Below, in pieces: positions 26,478 to 35,581 of a stretch of DNA of 64,000 nt. A program made the translations under genes and the position numbers. Within the stretch, counting starts at the first letter, position 1. Each line of letters begins with the position of its first letter. The notes beneath the pieces were generated by a model that was given only the letters and a program-made list of their open reading frames with translations, did not search any database and was not told the DNA's origin. Source of the DNA: an uncultured Porphyromonadaceae bacterium (lineage in GTDB: Bacteria > Bacteroidota > Bacteroidia > Bacteroidales > UBA11471); contig UQOX01000002.1 in the NCBI GenBank assembly GCA_900542765.1, positions 49,105-113,104 on the forward strand, read 5' to 3'.

Positions 26478-27422
26478 TTACAACCCTTTCTCCAATAGGT
26501 ATTTTTCGGTATCGATGGCTGCCCGGCAACCGGCTGCCGCGGCGGTGACGGCTTGGCGGTAAAGCGGGTCGGCAACGTCTCCGGCTGCAAATACGCCGGG
26601 AATGTTTGTCGCCGTTGTGCGGCCGTTGGTAACGATGTAGCCGGCTTCGTCGGTTGTTATGGCCGGGAATGCCTTGGTGTTGGGGGTGTGTCCGATGGCC
26701 AAGAAGAACCCGTCAATGGCAATGTCGACATACTCTTCACGGTCGGTTCCCTTGTATTTTACCAAATGTGCGCCTTCGACGCCGTTTTCACCGAAGAGAC
26801 CCACGGTTTGTGTCTCGAAGAGGACTTCGATGTTTTCACTATCCATGACACGCTCTTGCATGATTTTCGAAGCCCGCAGGTAGTTTTTACGCACAATCAT
26901 ATACACCTTGCTGGCCAAGTGCGACAGGTACACGGCTTCTTCACAGGCCGTGTCGCCACCGCCCACCACGGCAACGACTTTCTTGCGATAAAAGAAACCG
27001 TCGCAGGTGGCGCAAGCCGAAACACCTTGTCCCGCGTATTTGATTTCATCGGGGAGACCCAGGTATTTGGCCGAAGCACCGGTGGCAATGATGATGGCGT
27101 GGGCTTCAACAATTTTCTCCCCGTCGATCGTGAGACGATAGGGCGTGGTGGAAAAATCGCTGGCCGTGACGATGCCGGTGCGTATGTCGGTGCCGAAACG
27201 CAGAGCCTGTTGGCGGAGTTGTTCCATCATTTCACTGCCCGATATGCCTTCGGGGTAACCGGGGAAGTTCTCGATTTCGGTGGTGGTGGTCAACTGTCCG
27301 CCGGGTTGTATGCCCTCATATAAGACTGGAGAGAGGTTGGCGCGGGCGGCATAGATGGCTGCGGTATATCCTGCCGGTCCCGAACCTACGATAAGGCAAC
27401 GTATTCTTTCGATGGTTTCCAT
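26478..27422 (-). CDS. trxB: Thioredoxin reductase
   Basis: An FAD flavoenzyme that reduces thioredoxin with NADPH. It has 314 residues. The FAD-binding GSGPAGYTAAIYAAR is near residue 13, the redox pair CATC at 137-140 is followed by DG, the NADPH-binding GGGDTACEEAVYL comes after, and the C-terminal FAD site is GVFAAGDVADPLYRQ. All catalytic residues are present. It is the last gene of the ftsK-lolA-trxB run, 32 bases after lolA. It would feed the thioredoxin used by Tpx. Confidence 0.97.
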   Translation of the reverse strand: METIERIRCLIVGSGPAGYTAAIYAARANLSPVLYEGIQPGGQLTTTTEIENFPGYPEGISGSEMMEQLRQQALRFGTDIRTGIVTASDFSTTPYRLTIDGEKIVEAHAIIIATGASAKYLGLPDEIKYAGQGVSACATCDGFFYRKKVVAVVGGGDTACEEAVYLSHLASKVYMIVRKNYLRASKIMQERVMDSENIEVLFETQTVGLFGENGVEGAHLVKYKGTDREEYVDIAIDGFFLAIGHTPNTKAFPAITTDEAGYIVTNGRTTATNIPGVFAAGDVADPLYRQAVTAAAAGCRAAIDTEKYLLEKGL

Positions 27423-27454
27423 ATAGCTGTTCGTTTTATGATGAATAATTTGTT

Positions 27455-28069
27455 TTAACGCAAATCGATGATGATGGCTTGGGGGTAATGTTCTTTTTCG
27501 AAAACGAAATGTTTTTCGGAAAAGTTCGGGTCGGTTTCATACCGAGTGATTGTTATTTCGGAATTTTGACTTCCGCGTTGGGTTACCACAAGGCGGGAGA
27601 GCACCGACTGCTTTTCTTCGATAAAGACATGTATTTCGGTGATTTCCGACTCTTCCCGGGGAAGGAGGGCGAGTTCGCACACATTGCCCTTTTTCCCGAT
27701 GAATCGGCAGTCGAATGTCGTTTTATAGTTTTGCAGGAGGAGATAAGGATTGGTCTGTGTGAGCTCTTCTTCCCCCGGAAGGGAGATGTTTACCTCTCCC
27801 GCTGGTTTCAAGTAGGTCCATTGAGTGGTACCGTCGAACCATGTCGTCATCTCATCGACATCAATCTTGAACCGGTTCTCTTGCATGTCGATTGTCCCTG
27901 TGGCGTCGGGCATGTCGCCTTGTCGCAGGATAAAACTCAGCGAGATGCCTTGGGGGGAATTGATTTGCTCCACGACCCTGTCGAGCAGTCGTGTCGCTTT
28001 GGTCTCGGCCCCGGCTGTCAGCGGGAGGGTCAATGTGAGGAATAGCCACAAGATATGCGAAAGTTTCAT
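27455..28069 (-). CDS. lolA: LolA-like outer-membrane lipoprotein carrier
   Basis: A 204-residue periplasmic protein with a signal peptide ending TAGA. The body fits the LolA/LolB half-barrel: an N-terminal helix ATRLLDRVVEQINS, then strands including GTIDMQENRFKIDV, TTWFDGTTQWTYL and EVNISLPGEEEL, and a long C-terminal strand set. LolA shuttles lipoproteins from the LolCDE complex to the outer membrane. It lies 10 bases after ftsK, a common Bacteroidales arrangement. Sequence identity to the E. coli protein is low, so the call rests on fold pattern and context. Confidence 0.85.
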   Translation of the reverse strand: MKLSHILWLFLTLTLPLTAGAETKATRLLDRVVEQINSPQGISLSFILRQGDMPDATGTIDMQENRFKIDVDEMTTWFDGTTQWTYLKPAGEVNISLPGEEELTQTNPYLLLQNYKTTFDCRFIGKKGNVCELALLPREESEITEIHVFIEEKQSVLSRLVVTQRGSQNSEITITRYETDPNFSEKHFVFEKEHYPQAIIIDLR

Positions 28070-28079
28070 GGTGGTCGAA

Positions 28080-30617
28080 TTATCGGAGGGTGTTCAAAAT
28101 TTGGGAAAGTTGGATTTCATCGGCGACAAGCACTTGACGAGCTTTGCTGCCTTCGAAGGGGCCTACGATTCCGGCGGCTTCGAGTTGGTCCATCAGACGA
28201 CCGGCGCGGTTGTACCCGATAGAGAATTTCCGTTGAATCAATGAGGTTGAACCCTGTTGGTTGGCAACGATGAGCCGGGCTGCCTCTTCGAAGAATGGAT
28301 CCCGGTCTTTCAGGTCGACGGCATTGCTATTTGCCCCGTTGTTGTCGGAGACGTATTCGGGCAACAGATAGGCGGTCGGGAAGGCTTGTTGGGAACCGAT
28401 ATATTGGCAGATGTTCTCCACTTCGGGTGTATCGACGAAGGCACATTGCACGCGGGTGAGGCCGCCGTTGCACGATACGAGCATATCTCCCTTGCCTATC
28501 AGTTGATTGGCACCCGGGGTATCGAGAATGGTGCGGGAGTCGATCATGGAGGCTACTTTGAAGGCTATACGGGCCGGGAAGTTGGCTTTGATACTGCCGG
28601 TGATGATGTTGGTCGATGGACGTTGCGTGGCGATAATCATGTGGATACCCACGGCGCGGGCCAGTTGGGCGATGCGGGCAATAGGCAGTTCCACCTCTTT
28701 GCCCGCTGTCATAATCAGGTCGCCAAACTCGTCGATGATAACGACGATATAGGGCATATAGCGATGCCCGTTTTCGGGATTGAGTTGGCGCGAGATGAAT
28801 TTGGCGTTATACTCTTTGATATTGCGCATTCGGGCCATTTGCAGCAATTTATAGCGGTTGTCCATTTCGACGCATACCGAACTGAGGGTCTGCACCACTT
28901 TGTCGGTATCGGTAATGATGGCCTCTTCGCTGTCGGGCAACTTGGCCAGGAAATGCCGCTCGATGACGCTGTAAATACTGAACTCAACCTTTTTGGGGTC
29001 GACCATCACAAATTTCAGTTGCGAGGGGTGCTTCTTGTAGAGGAGCGAGGTGATGATGGCGTTCAGTCCCACCGATTTACCTTGTCCTGTGGCTCCGGCC
29101 ACCAGTATGTGCGGCATTTTGCAGAGGTCGACCATGAATATCTCGTTGGTGATGGTTTTTCCCAAGGCCAACGGCAGTTCGTAGTCACATTCCTGGAATT
29201 TGCGCGAAGCGATGATGGGGCGCATCGGTACCATCTGCGGGTTGCGGTTCGGGACTTCGATACCTACGGTCCCTTTGCCGGGAATAGGAGCGATGATGCG
29301 TATGCCGAGGGCAGCCAGGCTGAGGGCTATATCGTCTTCGAGGTTTTTTATTTTCGAAATCTTGATACCGGCTTCGGGTACGATTTCATATAGGGTGACG
29401 GTGGGGCCGACAGTGGCTTTTATCGAGCTGATGCGTATGCCGTAATTTTCAAGCGTATTGATGATGCGTTGTTTGTTGGCCTCTTGTTCGTTGATGTCGA
29501 TGGTATTTGTGCTCGACTTGTCTTCGCGAAGCAGGTCAAATGTAGGCGCTTTGTAATACGATAAATCGAGTGTCGGGTCATATTCATCGAGTTCCGTCTG
29601 TTCTTTGGCCTCGTCTTCCACAACCCCTTGATCGATGGTGAATGTCGGTTCGGTTACGACGGGTGATGTTTCGTCGGTGGACATCACTTTGTAGACTTCA
29701 TCCTCCACGCGCATTTCCTGCTCGGGCATGAAATCATCGGTGCTTTCTGCATGGACGTCGTATGAAGGCTCGTTTTCGTCATGAGGTTCATCGACCGGCA
29801 TTTCATCGAGGTTTCCGGGTTCTGCTGTCGGGTTGTCGTTGATGGCGGGAATTTCCGTATCCGTGGCCGTTGAAGTTTCATCATTGGGAATCTCCACATT
29901 GCTGCCGGTTGCTCCCGCAGGTTCAGAAGCCGGCATGGTTGTGTCGGCGGGTTTCTTTTTCGGAAGGAAATCCATGCGGAAGAGATGTCTCAAAATCACG
30001 ATTGTGCGGCGGCTGACGGCTATCAACAGAAGCAATATGCCCGAGAGGATTACCAACAATGTGCCCGGCCAGCCGATTTGGGCTTCGAGCCATTCGGTGG
30101 CGTAATACCCGTGGTAACCGCCCAGGAAAAGATAAGAATCTTCGTAAAAATGTTTGAAAAAGAATCCGAACGTGAGCGAGCAAATGATGATGAGTGCGCA
30201 TGTATAGGCCAAAGAACGCACTATCGACATGGAGAAGACATTCATGAGCTTCAACCCAAGCCGTGCCAGGAAGATGGGTATGAAAAAGGCCGAGACACCG
30301 ATCCAGCGGTTGATAAAGAAGTCGGCAAAGGCTGCGCCATGTGAACCGCCCCAATTTTGTATGCCATTGCCTATGCTGTTCATCTCTTTTGACGATTGGT
30401 AATCGATAATGCTTTGGTCGGCAGCTCCGTCGAAAAAGAAGGAGATGAACGAGATGGCCATGAATATCGAGAAGAAAAGCACGATGAGACCTATGACAAA
30501 CCGCGTGCGCTCGTCACGCAATATGCGCATGGATTTGCGGCGGAACGGTTCTTTGATTTCCCGTGCAGATGCATTTTCTTTTTTCGAAGTTGTTTTTTCG
30601 GTCTTTTTGGTAGCCAT
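28080..30617 (-). CDS. ftsK: DNA translocase FtsK/SpoIIIE family
   Basis: An 845-residue membrane-bound motor that moves chromosome DNA at the division septum. The N-terminus has four to five membrane segments up to about residue 210. An acidic, Thr/Pro-rich linker covers about 225-340. The motor follows: Walker A GATGQGKSVGLN near 510 and Walker B VVIIDEFGDL. The C-terminal gamma winged helix is complete (FSIGYNRAGRLMDQLEAAGI), so directional DNA recognition is likely. The linker is short compared with E. coli FtsK, as is usual in this phylum. It is the first gene of a run with lolA and trxB. Confidence 0.96.
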   Translation of the reverse strand: MATKKTEKTTSKKENASAREIKEPFRRKSMRILRDERTRFVIGLIVLFFSIFMAISFISFFFDGAADQSIIDYQSSKEMNSIGNGIQNWGGSHGAAFADFFINRWIGVSAFFIPIFLARLGLKLMNVFSMSIVRSLAYTCALIIICSLTFGFFFKHFYEDSYLFLGGYHGYYATEWLEAQIGWPGTLLVILSGILLLLIAVSRRTIVILRHLFRMDFLPKKKPADTTMPASEPAGATGSNVEIPNDETSTATDTEIPAINDNPTAEPGNLDEMPVDEPHDENEPSYDVHAESTDDFMPEQEMRVEDEVYKVMSTDETSPVVTEPTFTIDQGVVEDEAKEQTELDEYDPTLDLSYYKAPTFDLLREDKSSTNTIDINEQEANKQRIINTLENYGIRISSIKATVGPTVTLYEIVPEAGIKISKIKNLEDDIALSLAALGIRIIAPIPGKGTVGIEVPNRNPQMVPMRPIIASRKFQECDYELPLALGKTITNEIFMVDLCKMPHILVAGATGQGKSVGLNAIITSLLYKKHPSQLKFVMVDPKKVEFSIYSVIERHFLAKLPDSEEAIITDTDKVVQTLSSVCVEMDNRYKLLQMARMRNIKEYNAKFISRQLNPENGHRYMPYIVVIIDEFGDLIMTAGKEVELPIARIAQLARAVGIHMIIATQRPSTNIITGSIKANFPARIAFKVASMIDSRTILDTPGANQLIGKGDMLVSCNGGLTRVQCAFVDTPEVENICQYIGSQQAFPTAYLLPEYVSDNNGANSNAVDLKDRDPFFEEAARLIVANQQGSTSLIQRKFSIGYNRAGRLMDQLEAAGIVGPFEGSKARQVLVADEIQLSQILNTLR

Positions 30618-30704
30618 GTTTCAGCAAGTTAAATCTTCTCACAAAAATAATCGTTTTAAAAAGAAGAAGTGCGGTTTTATCGAAGAATATAGCTCTTTTT
30701 ATGA

Positions 30705-32168
30705 TTATTTTTTCCAGAAATATGGGGTGAAAAGAATCAGTACGGTGAAAATTTCGAGTCGTCCCACCAGCATGATGAATGATAGTATCCATTTCCCGGC
30801 ATCGGGTATGATGGCAAATGAATATAATGTCCGTCCCAATCCGGTACCTATGTTCCCGATACAGGAAAGTGAACAGCCAAATGCCTCGTCGATAGTGAGA
30901 CCCATCGTTGCCAAAGCTAATGCGCCAATGATGACGATGAATACATAGGTAAAAAGAAATGCCAGTATTTTGGATACGATCTCGTGCGATATGGCCTGTT
31001 GGTTTATGCGCACCGGGACGATGGCATTGGGGTGTACCTGCCGGTAAAATTCGTATATGGTGTTTTTGAGTAGCACAACAATGCGTATGACTTTTGCCCC
31101 ACCACTGGTCGAACCGGCGCAGCCTCCGCTAAACATCAGCAGACAGATGAGTATGCAGAAGAATGGCCCCCATGCGACGAAATCGGCCGTTATGTAGCCG
31201 GTAGAGGTGATGGTTGAGGCTACTTGGAACAATGCCGCCCGTATGGTGGCTTCGATACCTGATTTGTCGGCAACCCCGTTGAAAAACAAACCGATTGTGA
31301 TGAGGATTGTAAATACGGCCACTATAATCAGATACCATTTCACTTCTTCGTTTCCGAATGTTTTTTTTACTTCGCCGCGTATCGCACGGTACACAAGTGC
31401 GTAATTGATACCCGAAATGAGCATGAACGCTGTGATGACATATTCGATGTATGCTGAGTTCCAATAAGCAACGCTGGCATTTTTAGTGGAAAATCCTCCC
31501 GTTGCACAAGTCGTAAAAGCATGGCATAACGCATCGAAAAGGTTCATGGGACCCATGTAGAGAAGTGCCGTAAGCACGAGTGTAACTCCCAAATAAGTCG
31601 TCCATAGGAGCTTGGCGGTTTGGCCTATGCGGGGACCGAGTTTGTCGTTCATGATACCTGTTGTCTCGGCATTGAATAACTGCATGCTGCCGCCACTGTT
31701 CAGCAAAGGCAGGAGGGCGAGGGTGAAAAGAATGATTCCCAATCCGCCCAACCATTGTATGAGGCTGCGCCACATGAGAATGCCGTGTGGAAGTTTTTCC
31801 ACATCGGGTATTATGCTTGCTCCGGTTCCTGTAACTCCCGAAACAGTTTCAAAGAAAGCTCCGGCCAAATTTTCGACGGAACCGGAGAAGATAAATGGCA
31901 GGGAACCTACCAATGAGAAAAATATCCAACATAGGGTTACGACCATGATTCCATCGCGTTTCCCCAGTGTTTTCCGTTCTTTGTTGGAATATTGGAAAAA
32001 GAGTATGCTTCCGCTTGCGACAGCTATACCTATCGTCAGTAAAAAGGCATTGATGTCGTGCTCGCCGTAGTATAATGCGACGGCCAACGGCAGAAGCATC
32101 GACAAGGCTTCTAACCATAGCAGTACGCCTATGATTCTCAGTATGATGCGGTAATTGATATCAGCCAT
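30705..32168 (-). CDS. trkH: Potassium uptake protein, TrkH family
   Basis: The membrane subunit of the Trk K+ importer. It has 487 residues from the ATG at 32168, one base after the trkA stop; an upstream TTG in the same frame overlaps trkA and is less likely. There are about ten hydrophobic spans with four selectivity-loop regions: SGVTGTGASIIPD, CATGGFSTKNASVAYW, ITSTGYITADF and IGNIGTGLGRTLY. The C-terminus reads KWILSFIMLVGRLEIFTVL, the typical TrkH end. It works with TrkA, encoded immediately upstream. Confidence 0.94.
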   Translation of the reverse strand: MADINYRIILRIIGVLLWLEALSMLLPLAVALYYGEHDINAFLLTIGIAVASGSILFFQYSNKERKTLGKRDGIMVVTLCWIFFSLVGSLPFIFSGSVENLAGAFFETVSGVTGTGASIIPDVEKLPHGILMWRSLIQWLGGLGIILFTLALLPLLNSGGSMQLFNAETTGIMNDKLGPRIGQTAKLLWTTYLGVTLVLTALLYMGPMNLFDALCHAFTTCATGGFSTKNASVAYWNSAYIEYVITAFMLISGINYALVYRAIRGEVKKTFGNEEVKWYLIIVAVFTILITIGLFFNGVADKSGIEATIRAALFQVASTITSTGYITADFVAWGPFFCILICLLMFSGGCAGSTSGGAKVIRIVVLLKNTIYEFYRQVHPNAIVPVRINQQAISHEIVSKILAFLFTYVFIVIIGALALATMGLTIDEAFGCSLSCIGNIGTGLGRTLYSFAIIPDAGKWILSFIMLVGRLEIFTVLILFTPYFWKK

Positions 32169-32169
32169 T

Positions 32170-33504
32170 TTATCCAAATAATTTGCCTAATTTGTGAATG
32201 ACGGTATCAAGGCAGAAAACCATTACATGGTCATTGGCTTGTATCTGCGTGTTACCGTTTACGATCATTGCTTTGCCGTCGCGGATAAGACCGCCCAGCG
32301 TGATGTCACGGGGTAGATTGAGGTCTTTGATGGGTTTTTGTGTTATGGGGGCGTTTTCCTTGACGATGAGTTCGGCCACTTCTGCATCGGACATGGCAAG
32401 GCACTTGACGTTGGAAGAGTCTTCGTCGAGCAATATTTGGAAAATGCGGCTTGCCGTGAGCAACTTTTTGTTAATTACCGACCCGATGTCGAGGCTTTCT
32501 GCCGTAGGTATGAATGACAGGTTCTCTACCTCGGCGACAGTCTTTACGGCGCCGAAACGCTTGGCCGACAGGCAGGCCAGGATATTGGTCTCGGCACTGT
32601 CGGTCAGTGCGACGAATGCATCGGTGTCTTTGATGCCTTCTTCTTTGAGAAATTCGGTATCGCGGCCGTCACCATTGACAATCATGACTTCGGGTATGGA
32701 GTTGGCCAGTTTGTAGCAACGGTCTTTGTCGATTTCGATAATTTTCATGCGCATGGAGTCGGGTAAGATGCGTGCGAGCCTTATCGCTATGCGGCTGCCT
32801 CCCATGATGACGACTTTGTGCACGTCGATTTCTTTTTTGCCGGTGAGTTGTTGAATGTCGTGTATGTGTCCCGGTGTCGTGGTAAAATATACGATATCAC
32901 CTACCAGTATTTCATCAGAACCTCTCGGAATGATGGTCCGATCTTTACGTTTGATGGCGGCTATGTGGTAGAGTAAGTGGGCTTTGTTCAATTCCGACAG
33001 TTTCTGATTTAGGATTCGGGCGTTTTCACGAATTTTCGCACCGATGAGAATAAGTTCTCCATTACATAATTCGAACCAGTTGCGTGCCCAGTTATGACTC
33101 AATGCCGTTACGATTTCTTCTGCGGCGAGCATTTCGGGATAAATCAGTTCGTCGACACCCGTTTCTTTGAAATATGCCTTGTTTTCGGGTAACATATATT
33201 CATAGTTGTCGATGCGGGCGACGGTTTTGCGTGTGCCGAATTTTTTTGCAAATTGGCATGCCACGATGTTGCGTGTTTCATAAGGCATGACGGCAATAAA
33301 CAAGTCTGCCTCTTCGATGCCGGCTTGTTTCAGGATTTTCAGAGAAGTGGGCGACCCTGCGATGGTCATCAGATTGTAGTTGGCATCAAGCCAATTCAAC
33401 TTTTCCACATCGGTGTCGATGAGAACGATGTCCAAATTCTCATTCGATAATAATTTGGCCAGGTGTGTTCCGACTTCGCCTGCTCCTGCGATAATGATTT
33501 TCAT
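32170..33504 (-). CDS. trkA: Trk system potassium uptake regulatory subunit TrkA
   Basis: A 444-residue cytoplasmic ring subunit that binds NAD(H)/nucleotides and gates TrkH. The start is the ATG at 33504; 36 extra codons upstream overlap the end of dxs. Two Rossmann RCK units are visible: MKIIIAGAGEVGTHLAKLL at the N-terminus and KVVIMGGSRIAIRLARIL in the second half, each with a C-terminal TrkA_C lobe (LTASRIFQILL and the closing QANDHVMVFCL). The order dxs-trkA-trkH, with 49 and 1 base gaps, indicates one transcript. Confidence 0.94.
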   Translation of the reverse strand: MKIIIAGAGEVGTHLAKLLSNENLDIVLIDTDVEKLNWLDANYNLMTIAGSPTSLKILKQAGIEEADLFIAVMPYETRNIVACQFAKKFGTRKTVARIDNYEYMLPENKAYFKETGVDELIYPEMLAAEEIVTALSHNWARNWFELCNGELILIGAKIRENARILNQKLSELNKAHLLYHIAAIKRKDRTIIPRGSDEILVGDIVYFTTTPGHIHDIQQLTGKKEIDVHKVVIMGGSRIAIRLARILPDSMRMKIIEIDKDRCYKLANSIPEVMIVNGDGRDTEFLKEEGIKDTDAFVALTDSAETNILACLSAKRFGAVKTVAEVENLSFIPTAESLDIGSVINKKLLTASRIFQILLDEDSSNVKCLAMSDAEVAELIVKENAPITQKPIKDLNLPRDITLGGLIRDGKAMIVNGNTQIQANDHVMVFCLDTVIHKLGKLFG

Positions 33505-33553
33505 AATTTGGGGTATGTCGATGCTATAAATTTTTCTTGGTGTCTGTCGTTTG

Positions 33554-35446
33554 TTACCACGTTTCGAGAATGCGTTTTTCGATACTGGCTTCGTCCATGC
33601 CGCACAAGGCATAAAGTTCGGGAATGCTTCCCTGTTCGATAAACCGGTCGGGTATACCTATCCGTCTGATGTGGGGCGTGTAGTTGTTTTCGGCCATAAA
33701 TTCCATGACGGCACTTCCCAATCCTCCTTCGATGGTACCGTCTTCGACGGTTATGATGCGTTTGAAATGCTTCCCTACATGATGGAGTATTTCGGTATCT
33801 ATGGGTTTGAGGAATATCATGTCGTAGTGGGCGGCCGACACCCCTTGTTCCCGTGCCGAGGCGACGGCTTTTTGCACCGATTTTCCGATGGGGCCTATCG
33901 ACAGGACTGCCATGTCGTTGCCATCGGACAACAAGCGGCCTTTGCCGATTTCGAGGCGTTGCATGGGGCATTGCCATTCGATGAGTGAGCCGTGTCCGCG
34001 GGGATAGCGTATGGTGAAGCAATGTCCCGTCGATTGTGCCGTGAACATGAGATGGCGCAGATAATGTTCGTCGATGGGTGAGGCAATGGTCATGTTGGGT
34101 ATGCAACGCATATAGGCGAGGTCGAATGCTCCATGATGGGTCATGCCGTCTTCGCCGACGAGACCTGCGCGGTCGAGACAGAACACGACGGGGAGGTTTT
34201 GTATGGCCACATCGTGTATCACTTCATCGAAGGCCCGTTGCATAAATGAGGAGTAGATGTTGCAGAAAGGTATGAGCCCTTCTTTGGCCAGTCCGCCCGA
34301 GAACGTGACGGCATGTTCCTCGGCGATGCCCACGTCGAAAGCGCGGTTGGGAAACTTCTCGATCATGTAGGTCATGGAACAGCCGGTGGGCATGGCGGGC
34401 GTGATGCCCACTATTTTTTCGTTTTGCTCGGCCAGTTCCACTAAAGTATGTCCGAATACATCTTGGAAGAGCGGTGGCTGGTTTTGGCTGTGGTTTGTGA
34501 TGCGTTCGCCCGTCTCCTTGTTGAAACGACCCGGTGCATGCCACGCGACAGCGTCTTTCTCGGCCGGGGCAAAACCTTTTCCTTTGACGGTTTTGATGTG
34601 CAGTATTTTGGGCCCCGACATATCTTTGATATTGTTCAGTACCCGCACCAATTGTGTCACATCATGCCCGTCTATGGGTCCGAAGTATCTGATGTTCAGC
34701 CCTTCGAATATGTTCTGATGCCTTGCGATGAGAGCCTTCAAACTGTTGTTGAATCGGAGAATGGCTCCTTTTTGCTGTTCCGAGACAAGACGCATCTTCA
34801 CCAATGTCCGGTAGAGCAGATAGCGTATGTTGTTATAGAATGGCAACGTGTTGATATGAGACAGGTAATGGTGGAATGCACCGACGTTGTTGTCGATGGC
34901 CATGTTGTTGTCGTTGAGAATTATCAACAGGTTGTTGGGGTTGGTCGATGCGTTGTTGAGCCCTTCAAACGCCAAGCCGCCGGCTATGGCGGCATCGCCG
35001 ATGACGGCAACGACTTTGCGGCCTTTTTCTCCTTTCAGGTTGGAGGCTACCGACATGCCGAGTGCGGCCGAAATGGAGTTGGAGGCATGCCCGGCCACGA
35101 ATGTGTCGTAGGGGCTTTCCATGGGTGACGGGAACCCGCTGAGCCCGCCGAGTTTGCGGTTGGTAGAGAATCGTTCTCGTCTCTCGGTCAGGATTTTATG
35201 GGCATAGGCTTGGTGCCCGACGTCCCACACGATGCGGTCGTAGGGGGTGTTGAGCGTATAATGCAGGGCTACGGTCAATTCGATTGTTCCCAAGCTTGAT
35301 GCGAAATGCCCGGGATTTTGTGAAAGGGCATTGATGATGAATTGTCGCAGTTCGTCGCACACTTGCGGAAGTTGGTCGAGAGACAATTTCCGTAGGTCGT
35401 CGGGATTATATAGGTCGGGAAGTATAGGTCTTTTTTCGGTAATCAT
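33554..35446 (-). CDS. dxs: 1-deoxy-D-xylulose-5-phosphate synthase
   Basis: The first enzyme of the MEP isoprenoid pathway, joining pyruvate and glyceraldehyde-3-phosphate with thiamine diphosphate. It has 630 residues from the ATG at 35446; an upstream frame extension of 17 codons contains the -7 box and is rejected. The ThDP motif reads [16 protein letters not shown] followed by LNDNNMAID; the usual GDG is GDA here. The transketolase pyrimidine domain has [15 protein letters not shown], and the C-terminal domain closes with the usual [10 protein letters not shown]. It leads the trkA-trkH run. Confidence 0.96.
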   Translation of the reverse strand: MITEKRPILPDLYNPDDLRKLSLDQLPQVCDELRQFIINALSQNPGHFASSLGTIELTVALHYTLNTPYDRIVWDVGHQAYAHKILTERRERFSTNRKLGGLSGFPSPMESPYDTFVAGHASNSISAALGMSVASNLKGEKGRKVVAVIGDAAIAGGLAFEGLNNASTNPNNLLIILNDNNMAIDNNVGAFHHYLSHINTLPFYNNIRYLLYRTLVKMRLVSEQQKGAILRFNNSLKALIARHQNIFEGLNIRYFGPIDGHDVTQLVRVLNNIKDMSGPKILHIKTVKGKGFAPAEKDAVAWHAPGRFNKETGERITNHSQNQPPLFQDVFGHTLVELAEQNEKIVGITPAMPTGCSMTYMIEKFPNRAFDVGIAEEHAVTFSGGLAKEGLIPFCNIYSSFMQRAFDEVIHDVAIQNLPVVFCLDRAGLVGEDGMTHHGAFDLAYMRCIPNMTIASPIDEHYLRHLMFTAQSTGHCFTIRYPRGHGSLIEWQCPMQRLEIGKGRLLSDGNDMAVLSIGPIGKSVQKAVASAREQGVSAAHYDMIFLKPIDTEILHHVGKHFKRIITVEDGTIEGGLGSAVMEFMAENNYTPHIRRIGIPDRFIEQGSIPELYALCGMDEASIEKRILETW

Positions 35447-35464
35447 TTCGGTGTGATTAACACG

Positions 35465-35472
35465 CAAAGATA
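35465..35472 (-). promoter_or_regulatory. -7 promoter element for dxs-trkA-trkH
   Basis: TATCTTTG on the minus strand, 18 bases before the dxs ATG. It rules out the longer dxs start. Confidence 0.65.
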
Positions 35473-35581
35473 CATTTTTTCTTTGCAATATCGTCAATCT
35501 ATGGCATAATTATCGATGTGACTCCGATTCCTTCGTGTCTCACCAATGACTTGCAGCGTGTGTGGGTGTGACAAGTTTGTT

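Noticed and set aside
33554..35446. GDA in place of GDG in the Dxs thiamine motif as a defect
   Set aside because: The metal-binding Asp is kept and the remaining motif is normal, so loss of activity is not indicated. I suspect it is typical of the phylum.
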